Source: Anaerolineae bacterium
GTDB lineage: Bacteria > Chloroflexota > Anaerolineae > Aggregatilineales > UBA2796
DNA length: 55,002 nucleotides
Reading direction: 5' to 3'
NCBI GenBank assembly: GCA_019637555.1
Contig: JAHBVK010000043.1
Coordinates: forward strand, 1 to 55,002
Position 1 is the first letter of the stretch, and the number at the start of each line of letters is the position of its first letter. Below are positions 8,061-16,595 of the stretch, piece by piece. The position numbers and the translations under genes are program-made. The notes under the pieces were generated by a model. It ran no database searches and had not been told where the DNA came from. It was given only the letters and a program-made list of their open reading frames with translations.

Positions 8061-9644
8061 ATGACCACAGGCAACGTGCAATTGATGGATGTCTCGCCAA
8101 GCAGCGATTTGCCGTTCGATGAGGCGGCAATCCGGCTGAACCCGATTGATCAGGTGGCGATTGCGAAGGTGTCGCTGTCGCCGGGGAGTGTACTGCGCCG
8201 ATCCGATGCCGCGCCATTGGTGATCAAGCAGTTCATCCCCAGCGGACACAAGATCGCGCTGGAAGCGGTAGCGCAGGGGCAGCCAATCCGCCGCTACGGG
8301 CAGATCATCGGCTTCGCTACACGCTCCGTTGAGGTTGGCGATCACGTCCATACGCACAATCTGGCGGTGGAAGACTTCGCCCGCGACTATGGCTTCTGCG
8401 AAGATGTTCAGTCCGTTAAATATGTGCCGGAAAGTCAACGCCGCACTTTCATGGGCTATTTACGTCCCGATGGACGGGTTGCAACGCGCAACTACATTGC
8501 CATCCTGTCCAGTGTCAACTGCTCGGCGCACACCATCAAGGAGATCGCGCATTACTTCACGCCGGAACGGTTAGCGGCTTATCCCAACGTCGATGGCGTG
8601 ATCGCGCTGCCGCATACCGCTGGCTGCGGATCGCGGATCGGTGGGGCGGATTACGTGATCTTGCAGCGCACCATCGCGGGCATGGCACGGCACGCCAACG
8701 TTGGTGGCTACATGATGGTCGGCTTGGGCTGCGAGACGAATCAAATCCGTGACATCATCGACAATTACGCGCTGGAAGATAGCAACGGCGCACCGAACTA
8801 CCTCAATATTCAGGACGAGGGCGGGCTGCGTAAGACCGTCAACGCAGGGATCGCCGCTGTGGAGAAGCTGCTGCCCGTCGTCAACCAGACGCCGCGCACC
8901 GTACAGCCGGTCTCGGAGATTGTGCTGGGGCTGAAGTGCGGCGGCAGCGATGGCTGGTCGGGCGTGACGGCGAATCCGGTACTGGGCTTGGTGGCGGATG
9001 AACTGGTGCGACAGGGTGGATCGGCGGTGCTAGCGGAGACTCCGGAAATCTACGGTGCGGAACACTTGCTCACACGGCGGGCGATCAATCGGGAAGTGGG
9101 CGAGAAGCTGGTGGAAAAGGTGCATTGGTGGGAGCGCCATGCCGCCAAGCATGAGATCGAGATCGACAATAATCCGAGCGTGGGCAACAAAGCGGGCGGT
9201 TTGACGACCATCCTCGAAAAATCGTTGGGCGCGGTGGCGAAAAGCGGGAGCAGCCCGTTAATGGGTGTGTTCGATTATGCCGAGCCAGTGACGGTGCGCG
9301 GCTTCAGCTTCGTGGATACACCGGGATATGATCCAGTGTGCGTGACAGGGCAGGTCGCCAGCGGCTGCAACGTGGTCGTGTTCACGACGGGACGCGGATC
9401 GGTGTTCGGATTCAAGCCCGCGCCAAGCATCAAAGTGACCAGCAACAGCCGCATCTTCAACTACATGCCCGAAGATATGGACTACAACGCGGGCAAGGTG
9501 CTGGAAGGTACGGATATTCAGGCGGCAGCGGCAGAACTGCTCGATCTGGTGATAGATGTAGCGTCAGGCAAGCAGTCTCTGAGTGAGGCGCAAGGGGTGG
9601 GCGAGTCGGAGTTTACGCCGTGGAATCTAGGCGGCACGCTGTAA
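8061..9644 (+). CDS. uxaA: UxaA-family altronate/galactarate dehydratase
   Basis: Sugar-acid dehydratase of 527 residues. An N-terminal SAF domain (about 25-115) is followed by the UxaA catalytic region with GYLRPDGRVATRNYIAI near 132-150, SSVNCSA, PHTAGCG, GLGCETNQI, LKCGGSDGWSGVTANP and AETPEIYGAEHLL. The conserved cysteines belong to the iron-binding core of the family. The expected reaction is dehydration of D-altronate or a related aldonic/aldaric acid to a 2-keto-3-deoxy acid. The ATG at 8061 is preceded by GAGG. It follows the GntR remnant by ten bases and is divergent from the rhamnose operon, so the two sugar-acid and sugar routes may once have shared control. The exact substrate cannot be read from sequence. 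Confidence 0.88.
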   Translation: MTTGNVQLMDVSPSSDLPFDEAAIRLNPIDQVAIAKVSLSPGSVLRRSDAAPLVIKQFIPSGHKIALEAVAQGQPIRRYGQIIGFATRSVEVGDHVHTHNLAVEDFARDYGFCEDVQSVKYVPESQRRTFMGYLRPDGRVATRNYIAILSSVNCSAHTIKEIAHYFTPERLAAYPNVDGVIALPHTAGCGSRIGGADYVILQRTIAGMARHANVGGYMMVGLGCETNQIRDIIDNYALEDSNGAPNYLNIQDEGGLRKTVNAGIAAVEKLLPVVNQTPRTVQPVSEIVLGLKCGGSDGWSGVTANPVLGLVADELVRQGGSAVLAETPEIYGAEHLLTRRAINREVGEKLVEKVHWWERHAAKHEIEIDNNPSVGNKAGGLTTILEKSLGAVAKSGSSPLMGVFDYAEPVTVRGFSFVDTPGYDPVCVTGQVASGCNVVVFTTGRGSVFGFKPAPSIKVTSNSRIFNYMPEDMDYNAGKVLEGTDIQAAAAELLDLVIDVASGKQSLSEAQGVGESEFTPWNLGGTL

Positions 9645-9712
9645 AGATTGGTGCCTGATGTTCGCAGGGATTACAGGGAGGTTTCAGGGGCTTTGTTGTT
9701 TCAGCTTGGAAT

Positions 9713-9734
9713 CTGGTTAGCGATTTCTAACCGG
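9713..9734. terminator. Stem-loop between convergent genes
   Basis: CTGGTTAG-CGATTT-CTAACCGG forms an 8-bp stem with one G-T pair, between the convergent ends of the uxaA-type gene and the receiver-domain gene. It lacks a strong T-run, so termination on either strand is only likely. Confidence 0.4.
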
Positions 9735-9746
9735 AATTATCGTGGA

Positions 9747-10130
9747 TCATGCAGGCTTGAGCTTGCCACGCAGCGCCAGATTCACAGTATTGACTAGCAA
9801 ATTGATGTCGAACGGCTTGTTGATCATATAGATATTGGCAAGCTGATCGATCCCTTCCAACTGCTGCAAGGGCGTGGTTGTAGCGATGATTAAGGGCAGA
9901 TCGTTGTACTGCGGATTCTCCCGCAGTTTGGTCAGCAGCTGCATGTCCTCGCTGCCGATGCCGCCGAAATCGCCCAGAATGACGATGTCGGGGTGATGCT
10001 GCTCAATCTGAGTGAAGGAGCGCATATTCTCACGAAAGGTAAATACTTCAAAGCCTCTCATGGTCAGATTGGCGCTATAGAGTTTGAGTAGTTCCATATG
10101 GTGGTTAAAGCAGATGATACGGAAAGGCAT
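9747..10130 (-). CDS. Stand-alone, atypical response-regulator receiver protein
   Basis: CheY-like single-domain protein of 127 residues starting at the ATG of MPFRIICFNH, which has GGAG nine bases upstream; an upstream in-frame ATG at 10163 lacks such a site. The fold pattern is clear: beta-1 RIICF, then VILGDFGG with the presumed phospho-acceptor Asp, IATTTP at the conserved Thr/Ser position, and INKPFD with the invariant Lys-Pro. The acidic pair that normally binds magnesium after beta-1 is replaced by NHH, so phosphorylation may be weak or absent. It has no output domain. No sensor kinase adjoins it. It may act through protein contacts. Confidence 0.82.
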   Translation of the reverse strand: MPFRIICFNHHMELLKLYSANLTMRGFEVFTFRENMRSFTQIEQHHPDIVILGDFGGIGSEDMQLLTKLRENPQYNDLPLIIATTTPLQQLEGIDQLANIYMINKPFDINLLVNTVNLALRGKLKPA

Positions 10131-10540
10131 AATGTGAACTCCGATGAGAGACATAGCAAGCATAATTTAAGCATACTTGCCGTAATGGAATAATTGCCGT
10201 CTATGGGCGAGTGCCGATCCGCCAATGTGTTTAGCGAAAAGTTCGGACACTAAGCAAATTCCATGCGCTATCCTGAAATAGTGACGCTGCCTGTTAACGT
10301 TTACCTGAGTTTTGAATTCTACCACATCCGTACTCACTGTCCCGTCAATTTCAGTCAAAGACAGTTTTGCGATTGTCGAGGTTATCAGTTGGTGAATGCC
10401 CGGAGTGGGGGCTGCGGGCTGAAATAGGAATGGTTGGCACTGCCCGATCTGGCGGCTGTAGACGCTACCGGAATAGGCAAATTATGAGCGGGGTTAGCCT
10501 CATCGGCATTAAGTTAAGGGGCTAGGCGACGGAACGACTA
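10131..10540. other. Intergenic, no gene recognised
   Basis: Upstream region of the receiver gene. Small open frames exist but show no family signature. It contains CATCGGCATTAAGTTAAGG (10501-10519), a short motif that recurs as CATAGGCATTAAGCTAAGG in the second repeat cluster near 13132-13150. Confidence 0.45.
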
Positions 10541-10730
10541 CCGGAGGCTGAAGCGCTCCGGCTGAAAGGGAATACCCCTAAAGCCAACTGAAGTCGCCTT
10601 CAGGACACTGGCGTTGGTTCTTTACCTACCCAGATCGACAACAGTGATCACAACGGCAGGCGGCTTCAACCGTCTTTGACCCTCTGGTGCCGTGTAGCCT
10701 GCCGTGTAGCCGCGTTGCTTCAGCTCCCCG
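10541..10730. repeat. Dispersed double-hairpin repeats, cluster A (two units)
   Basis: Unit A1 (10541-10601, plus) reads CCGGAG-gctgaagcg-CTCCGG as a first stem, then AATACCCCTAAAG and ACTGAAGTCGCCTT. Unit A2 (10655-10730, minus) has a GGGGAGCTGAAGCAACGCGG stem region, a linker, and GACGGTTGAAGCCGCC. Both have close relatives in the cluster at 13009-13434, on the other side of the helicase gene. No ORF is carried, so these are small non-autonomous elements. Confidence 0.65.
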
Positions 10731-10973
10731 TGCTGACTGCACATTGCCTTAGCATAATATTGATGCGGTTAGCCTCACCCTTGCCTCCTCATCCATTTCG
10801 TGGAGAGGGGGAACGAGAGGTGAGATAAAGTGTATTTACTCAGCGAGTGAATTGGCGTAGCACAGTTCGCAGCGTTGTGCTGATAGGTGGATGCTTTATT
10901 TAGCATCCGCTGTGGATGTCGCGGATCTACCGACAGCAGACTGGTAAGTGAAGCATTTTCTTCGCAACCAAGC

Positions 10974-12821
10974 CTATTTATGCTTGCGTTTGCCGACACG
11001 GCGATCTTTATCTTTGCCGCCATCTTTGTGCTTACCTTTACCTTTGCCTTTGGGCAGTGGATGATCGCCTGCATCGACGCCCGTACCAGCTCTATCGCTA
11101 ACGCGCTTCGTATCCTCACGGCGACGGGGGGCACTTTCTTTATTAGGACGTGCCAGCGCAGGCGAGATCTTGCGCCCGCGAATCTTGGTTGTCTTGAGCG
11201 CTTCGATGACCTGCTGCGCCTGATTAGCTGGCACATCGACCAGCGAGAAGTGATCAAAAAGATCGATGGCACCAATAGCGCGACCGGGGATATTGGCTTC
11301 GTTGGCAATGGCACCAACCAGATCAGCGGGGCGGATGCCATCATTCAGCCCCACGTCGATGTACAGCCGGGTCATGCCGGGTTCCACGCCAAAGCGATCG
11401 CGTTCGCGTCGTCGATCCGATCCGCGTTGTGAACCACGATCCGCTCTGTCGCTTCTGTCGCTGCTTCCGCGACCAGCGTTGTCGCGGTATTCGCGCGGTT
11501 CTTCCTCCGGTTCAGTCAGTTTGTCCTCGGTGACCTCGGGCGTCGCGCCAAGCAGTAATTTGAATGCCGCCGCTGCTAGATCAGTGGGGCTAAATTCGTC
11601 GCTCAACTCCTCCGCCATCACGCGATATTGATCTAGTCCATTCTGTGTGATCGTCTCGCGCAGTGCTTCTTTGAAGGCTTCGCGCCGCCGGGCGATCACA
11701 TCGGCGATGGTAGGCAAGTGCAGGCGCTGGATCGGTACGTTGGCGCTGCGCTGAATCATCTGCCACAGCCGTCGTTCGCGCGGGGTCAGCAGTGTGATGG
11801 CAATGCCAGTTCGTCCGGCGCGTCCGGTGCGCCCGATGCGATGCACGTAACTCTGTGGATCAAGCGGAATGTCGTAGTTGATCACATGGGAGACATGCTC
11901 AACATCCAAGCCACGGGCGGCGACATCGGTAGCAACCAGCAGTTCCACCTGTCCGCCGCGAAAGCGATCCATCACGCGATCGCGCTGCGTCTGGTTGAGA
12001 TCGCCGTGCAGGGTTTCGGCGGCATAGGCACGTGCCGTCAGACGTTCGCCAAGCGAGTCTACTTCCAGCTTGGTGCGGCAAAAGATGATTGCTGAGGTAG
12101 GCTGTTCGTAGTCCAGAATGCGGGCAAGCACCTCGAATTTATCGCGCCGTCCGACCTCATAGTAGACCTGACGGATCAAGGGCACGGTTAACTGCTCCGC
12201 TTGCACAGTAATGCGCTGCGGATTGTGGAGATACTGCTGCGCTAGTTTGACGATGGCGGCGGGCATGGTCGCGGAAAACAATGCTGTCTGACGCGACTCC
12301 GGCGTCTCTTTGAGGATCGTCTCAATATCTTCGATGAAGCCCATATCCAGCATTTCATCGGCTTCATCGAGGATCACGGTACGCACCTGTCCCAATTGCA
12401 GTGTGCCGCGCTGAATATGATCGAGGATGCGCCCCGGAGTCCCCACCACGATCTGTACGCCACCACTGAGCGCCCGCAACTGCCGCGAGATCGGCTGTCC
12501 ACCGTAGACCGGAAGCACACTGATGCGCTGCTGCTTGCCATAGGAGTGGAAGGCTTCCGCTACCTGAACGGCTAACTCACGGGTGGGTGTTAGCACCAGC
12601 GCTTGCGCCGCGCCCGCCTGCGGATCGATTTTCTCGATGATGGGTAAGGCGAAAGCGGCGGTTTTGCCCGTTCCGGTCTGCGCCTGCGCGATCACATCCG
12701 CACCTTCCATCAGCACACGAATGGTGCGCTCCTGAATAGGCGTCGGCTCTTCATAACCAAGTTCGCTGATCGCTTTCAGCGTGGATTCATTCAGACCAAG
12801 TTCGGCAAAGGTTACGGGCAT
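10974..12821 (-). CDS. deaD: DEAD-box ATP-dependent RNA helicase
   Basis: RNA helicase of 615 residues. The Q motif (GYEEPTPIQ) precedes Walker A AQTGTGKT near 47-54, then PTRELA, TPGR, DEAD near 150, SAT, and in the second RecA domain ARGLD and HRIGRTGR. A linker rich in Arg/Asp/Ser leads to a DbpA/CsdA-like RNA-binding domain (RLYIDVGLNDGIRPADLVGA, about 470-545) and a very basic tail with GKGKGKHK and GKRKHK. This layout matches DeaD/CsdA proteins, which unwind structured RNA in ribosome assembly and cold adaptation. I start it at the ATG at 12821 because GGAG lies seven bases upstream; a longer frame to 12839 lacks a better site. Repeat clusters flank it on both sides. Confidence 0.93.
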   Translation of the reverse strand: MPVTFAELGLNESTLKAISELGYEEPTPIQERTIRVLMEGADVIAQAQTGTGKTAAFALPIIEKIDPQAGAAQALVLTPTRELAVQVAEAFHSYGKQQRISVLPVYGGQPISRQLRALSGGVQIVVGTPGRILDHIQRGTLQLGQVRTVILDEADEMLDMGFIEDIETILKETPESRQTALFSATMPAAIVKLAQQYLHNPQRITVQAEQLTVPLIRQVYYEVGRRDKFEVLARILDYEQPTSAIIFCRTKLEVDSLGERLTARAYAAETLHGDLNQTQRDRVMDRFRGGQVELLVATDVAARGLDVEHVSHVINYDIPLDPQSYVHRIGRTGRAGRTGIAITLLTPRERRLWQMIQRSANVPIQRLHLPTIADVIARRREAFKEALRETITQNGLDQYRVMAEELSDEFSPTDLAAAAFKLLLGATPEVTEDKLTEPEEEPREYRDNAGRGSSDRSDRADRGSQRGSDRRRERDRFGVEPGMTRLYIDVGLNDGIRPADLVGAIANEANIPGRAIGAIDLFDHFSLVDVPANQAQQVIEALKTTKIRGRKISPALARPNKESAPRRREDTKRVSDRAGTGVDAGDHPLPKGKGKGKHKDGGKDKDRRVGKRKHK

Positions 12822-13008
12822 AGAGTTTCTCCAGATCAAAGATGGCTCTATGATAAGGCAGCAGCATTAAATAACCTATAGAGAGTATTGGAGATAGCAG
12901 AAGAAGATCAGCCTCACCCCCTGCTCTCTCCAAGGTGCGTTGAAGGGTGGACAGGATTCCCGGAACTGAAAGGCTTGTCCGGCGTTACGCAAGCGGTGGC
13001 ACGCGTAA

Positions 13009-13434
13009 ACCGGAGGTTGAAAACTCCGGCTACAAGACTTGGTAAACCCACTGAAGTGAGGTTGGGAAATCAGTAGAACGGCAGTGCAAGGCTTGCCCGA
13101 CTGCCAGTCCAGAGGGCAGGATTAGAAACCCATAGGCATTAAGCTAAGGATGAGAGCAGTCCGCGCCGGGAGCTAAAGCAACCCGGCTACATTGCAATAC
13201 GGCTCAAAGACGGCTAAAGCCGCCTGTGGTGAGGATAACGCTCATCGGTCGGCGTTGGTAGCGGACACGAATCCACGTCAGTTAGCGCAAGTCGACTTTA
13301 GTCGGGTTTAGGGGTATTGCCTTGTAGCCGGAGTGCTTTAAGGCTTGTCCCGAGTTTTTCAAGTGCTGACGTGAGTAGACCGGAGGTTGAAAACCTCCGG
13401 CTACAACACTTGGTAAACCCACTGAAGTGGGTTA
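13009..13434. repeat. Dispersed double-hairpin repeats, cluster B (four units)
   Basis: B1 (13009-13066, plus) and B3 (13379-13434, plus) are near-identical: CCGGAGGTTGAAAACCTCCGG stem (B1 lacks one C), CTACAA, ACTTGGTAAACCC and ACTGAAGTGGGTT, whose AACCCACT-GA-AGTGGGTT forms a second stem. B2 (13165-13227, plus) resembles unit A2, with CCGGGAGCTAAAGCAACCCGG and GACGGCTAAAGCCGCC. Unit B4 (13290-13345, minus) resembles A1, with AATACCCCTAAA. The shared design is a GC-rich stem, a short linker, and a second stem around CTGAAG or CTAAAG. Confidence 0.7.
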
Positions 13435-13454
13435 GGAGCAAAACGTGATCTTTG

Positions 13455-13478
13455 AGAAACCCTCTTTAGAGGGTTTCT
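13455..13478. repeat. Perfect stem-loop
   Basis: AGAAACCCTC-TTTA-GAGGGTTTCT, a perfect 10-bp stem with a 4-base loop, just after repeat cluster B. It could be a terminator-like structure or another short repeat. No gene end lies close enough to decide. Confidence 0.45.
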
Positions 13479-13772
13479 AGAGTGTTGTAGCATGGGATTT
13501 TGAACCTCATGCGTCCTGCGGCAAGCAGGAATTATTCTGCGGACATGCCTTCTTTAGGCTTCAGGATGAAACAGTAGTATTTAGCGCGTCTAAGGCGCTT
13601 CGCGTTGATAGTGGAAGGATTCGGCTTTTGGTGGTCGCTGCGTCATGTCATCAGTCGTTACAGCTATCTGCCCTTTAACCGATGGGAGTGCCCATTGCCC
13701 ATTAGGAGAGGGGAACCTGTGGTGCCGATGGCGAAGATGGTTAATGCCTATTACGGTAATGCTTGCTCGTTA

Positions 13773-13991
13773 CTAGATGCCACCGTCAACCATGATGATC
13801 GCTCCGGTGATGTCCCGTCGCCAAGCGCGGATCGCTGTCAGATAGTTGCTGACAGAATTGCCTGTGCCGATGAGCGCAACATGATATTGTTTCAGGACAG
13901 TGTACTAAGCGATTCCGGCGCTGAAGGTGACGACTCGCGGCGCGATCATGGTTCAGCGTTCGATGATAATTACTTGACCGATCAATTTCAT
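13773..13991 (-). pseudogene. Decayed short-chain dehydrogenase (SDR) remnant
   Basis: On the minus strand an ATG at 13991 opens MKLIGQVIII, a typical SDR first strand, but a stop follows after two more codons. A second fragment in another frame reads RVVTFSAGIA, like the mid-protein IVNxSS strand. The last fragment ends NYLTAIRAWRR-DITGAIIMVDGGI-stop, the classic SDR C-terminus (ITGxxxxVDGG). Total length is about 220 bases against about 750 for an intact gene, so most of the middle, including the YxxxK active site, is lost. The C-terminal match is strong; the two upstream fragments are weaker. Confidence 0.5.
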
Positions 13992-14153
13992 AGCGCAGAA
14001 TTTGATCTGAGCAAACCGATAGACTTCTGCGGCTTAGGGATGGAGCAAAGGATTGGTGAATGAAGGCGAATTGATTTGACCGGTCAAGTCATTATTCTCA
14101 GCGAAATGTGCCGGAATACAAGCACAGGTTCAGGTTACAGACAGCTTTAAGCA

Positions 14154-14573
14154 TTACCAATTGGCAACGCAGTCAACACCCGTGAGCTGTGAACTTTTCT
14201 CGGTGTATTCCTGCACTTCGATAGGTACGCCACTAGGATCAGCGAGCCAGACCTGCCACGTGTTATCGACACCCATCTTCTTCTCGCCAATTGCCCAGTT
14301 CTTGCTTTTGACTTCAGCGATGAAGGCGTCAATGTCGCTAACTTCCAGACAGAGGTGCTTCATCAGCGGGCGCTCCATGGCGGCGGCGACATCCTGCCGG
14401 AACACTTCGATATAGGTGTTATTACCTACATCGATGTAGAAGCCGAACGGCTTCCCTTCTTTGGAAAAATTGAAAACATTTTTCAAGCCCAGCACTTCCA
14501 TGTAGAAGCGTTTAGACTCTGCGACATCATTTGCGCTGATGCAAACGTGTCCTAACTGTTTGATCACGGACAT
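14154..14573 (-). CDS. VOC family (glyoxalase/dioxygenase-like) protein
   Basis: Protein of 139 residues with two beta-alpha-beta-beta-beta modules of the vicinal oxygen chelate fold. The first runs from GHVCISANDV with RFYMEVLGL to NTYIEVF; the second from KHLCLEVSDI to WQVWLADPSG and PIEVQEY. The four expected metal ligands are visible: His in GHVCI, Glu in YIEVF, His in KHLCLE and Glu in IEVQEY. The family covers glyoxalases, dioxygenases, epimerases and antibiotic-binding proteins; the exact activity cannot be told. It appears to be a single-gene unit. Confidence 0.85.
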   Translation of the reverse strand: MSVIKQLGHVCISANDVAESKRFYMEVLGLKNVFNFSKEGKPFGFYIDVGNNTYIEVFRQDVAAAMERPLMKHLCLEVSDIDAFIAEVKSKNWAIGEKKMGVDNTWQVWLADPSGVPIEVQEYTEKSSQLTGVDCVANW

Positions 14574-14792
14574 GATCGGATACCCTTTCTGAATAAGCTA
14601 TGCTGGAACAAAATAATCATTGCATCGGTGTGAGACTTAAAAGTGACGCAGCCACACCGCTGAACCGCACCACCTAAATTTGATTATAACGTTGCCGATA
14701 AACGTTAGCTGTTCGTAGTATTAACTTAACGCCGATCAGTGCCAATCCGCCGCGCAAGGCAGTGAGCATACAGCGGCGTCGGTGTGATATGC

Positions 14793-14798
14793 TATACT
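14793..14798 (+). promoter_or_regulatory. Probable -10 box for the FHA-PP2C operon
   Basis: TATACT, 34 bases upstream of the chosen start of the FHA gene. No good -35 box is seen at the right distance, so this is tentative. Confidence 0.35.
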
Positions 14799-14831
14799 CA
14801 ACTTATGAGATTTGAAGGACAGCGCGACAGC

Positions 14832-16595
14832 ATGAGTTACCGGATGAAGCGCACTTCGGCTTGGCTGCATGGCTTATGGCTCGTAGTCATTAGCGTATTG
14901 CTGCTCGCCATGCTAGCAACTGGTATGAATGCTGGCGCGTCAGGATCAAAACGGGCAGCCGCGCAATTCACGATCACGGGCTTGAGCGACATCGGCAAAA
15001 CGCTGTGGGCACGCACGGTGATCGCTGGAGCAACGCGTACCCCGACTCCGGTGATCATCAGTGTGGACATCACCGACATTACACAGAACGCAGACCGCAC
15101 CGAGTTCATCCTGACGCTGCATCTGCAAAATACGGATCGCGCGACTGGCTATTTCGTCCGCATCTTCGAGAAAAGCAGCAACCGCCAGATCAACGAAGTG
15201 TACTATCGCGCTGCGCCGCCGGAGCAGGTGCGAATCTCCTCGTTAGGTGTACCCGACGGCACCTATTTGATCGTGGTGGAACTACGCGTACCGGGGCTAG
15301 ATCCGCAGCCAAGCGGTTCGATCCCGATTGCTTATAACGCACCTGCACCACCTGCACCCACCACTACAGTTCCGGCTGTGTCCGCACCCGTATATACGCT
15401 GGATAGCCCGCTGATCCCGATCCTGATCGGTGTATTAACTTTCAGCGTATTGGCGCTGCTCGGCGTGATCGTGCTGCTGGTGCTGACCAATCGACGCACA
15501 GCGACAGTCGCGTTCAGCCCCGCACAAGCGCAAAGTTACGGCGCAACTGGATCGCCGGGCAGGCAGAACGCCTCACCGATACCGTTCACGCCTGTACCAC
15601 CGCAAGTTGCCGCTGCCTCGACCAGTGCTGCCTCTACCAATGCCGCCTTCGATCCTGAGCGCACCAAGATCGAAGCTTACACGCCTGCACTCTCGATTCC
15701 GGCGAAACTGCGGCTGCTCGATCCTTCGCCACCATTCCTCGGCTTGCCGCCGGAAGTGCCGATCCAACATCAGCCGTTCGTGATCGGACGTGCCAGCAAA
15801 TCGTCAACCCCCGATCTCGATCTGAAAGCGGAAGGGGTATCGCGCACGCACTCGATCATCAGTATGAAAGAAGGACGCTTCTTCGTGGCGGATCAGCAGT
15901 CGCGCAATGGCACGTTTGTTAATGGTGAACGCTTGCAAGAAGGCGAGCAGCGGGAACTACGATCTTCAGATCGGGTACGCTTCGATAAGCAGATCGAGTA
16001 CGAATTTCTGGTGGCGTATCCCGCGCCGCGCGATCCTGAAGAGACGAATCAGCATCGCATCCTGACACCTAGAGATACGGCGCAACTTGATCCGCAGGTG
16101 GCATCGCAATCCGCCGTTCAGGAGGCGCAGCGCCGCCGTCCACGCTTGCCCGCTAATCTGACCGCTACGCTGGAAGTGCTGGATGCTCCGAATGAGGATG
16201 TGGGTAAAGTCTACGCCTTGCAGTACGTAGAAACGCGCGTCGGCAGTGCGAAAGAGGTGACTAACGACGTGCAGCTTTCGGGACGGGGCATCTCGCGTAG
16301 TCACATCCGGTTAATCTGCGAGATCAGCGAAGGACATCCGCTGTTTTATATCGTGGATGATAACAGCACCAATGGCACGCGGCTGACCCGCCGCAACGAT
16401 ATTAATGAGCGTCCGCTGGTACCGCGCCGCCGCGAAGCGCTACAGGAAGGCATCGAATACGTGATCTTGCTCGGTGAACGCACGCGCTTGAGCTTCTATT
16501 ACCGGGGCGAAGCTGCCACAACTTCGGATTCATCTACCAGCAGCAGCAGCGACAAAAAAGACCAAGGTAACCGCGACCATGAGGGCGAAGAATGA
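14832..16595 (+). CDS. Membrane protein with two cytoplasmic FHA domains
   Basis: About 587 residues from the ATG of MSYRMKRTS, which has GAAGGA about 12 bases upstream; longer in-frame starts lie at or before the probable transcription start. An N-terminal hydrophobic segment (LWLVVISVLLLAMLATGM) precedes an extracytoplasmic beta-rich domain, a Pro/Thr-rich stretch and a second membrane helix (IPILIGVLTFSVLALLGVIV). Inside are two forkhead-associated domains: FVIGRASKSS...GVSRTHSII...SRNGTFVNG, and TRVGSAKEV...GISRSHIRL...NSTNGTRL. FHA domains bind phosphothreonine. The stop codon overlaps the start of the PP2C gene (ATGA), so the two are translationally coupled. It probably joins a phosphorylation signal at the membrane with the partner phosphatase. 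No Ser/Thr kinase is nearby. Confidence 0.88.
   Translation: MSYRMKRTSAWLHGLWLVVISVLLLAMLATGMNAGASGSKRAAAQFTITGLSDIGKTLWARTVIAGATRTPTPVIISVDITDITQNADRTEFILTLHLQNTDRATGYFVRIFEKSSNRQINEVYYRAAPPEQVRISSLGVPDGTYLIVVELRVPGLDPQPSGSIPIAYNAPAPPAPTTTVPAVSAPVYTLDSPLIPILIGVLTFSVLALLGVIVLLVLTNRRTATVAFSPAQAQSYGATGSPGRQNASPIPFTPVPPQVAAASTSAASTNAAFDPERTKIEAYTPALSIPAKLRLLDPSPPFLGLPPEVPIQHQPFVIGRASKSSTPDLDLKAEGVSRTHSIISMKEGRFFVADQQSRNGTFVNGERLQEGEQRELRSSDRVRFDKQIEYEFLVAYPAPRDPEETNQHRILTPRDTAQLDPQVASQSAVQEAQRRRPRLPANLTATLEVLDAPNEDVGKVYALQYVETRVGSAKEVTNDVQLSGRGISRSHIRLICEISEGHPLFYIVDDNSTNGTRLTRRNDINERPLVPRRREALQEGIEYVILLGERTRLSFYYRGEAATTSDSSTSSSSDKKDQGNRDHEGEE

Larger units (their letters stand above)
12822..14153. 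other. 1.3-kb gene-poor region
   Basis: No intact gene is convincing here. It holds four units of the dispersed repeat (13009-13434), a perfect stem-loop (13455-13478) and the remains of an SDR gene (13773-13991). The longest open frame, about 150 codons on the plus strand from 13605, runs antisense over the SDR remnant and has no family signature. The region looks like a site of repeat accumulation and gene decay. Confidence 0.6.

Noticed and set aside
12888..13076. 62-codon frame
   Set aside because: Runs into a unit of the dispersed repeat; its sequence follows the repeat and not a protein family.
10541..13434. CRISPR array
   Set aside because: The repeats are few, in both orientations, of unequal spacing and diverged, with no regular spacers and no cas genes nearby.
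13605..14063. 152-codon plus-strand frame
   Set aside because: Runs antisense to the SDR fragments, has no family signature or good ribosome binding site.
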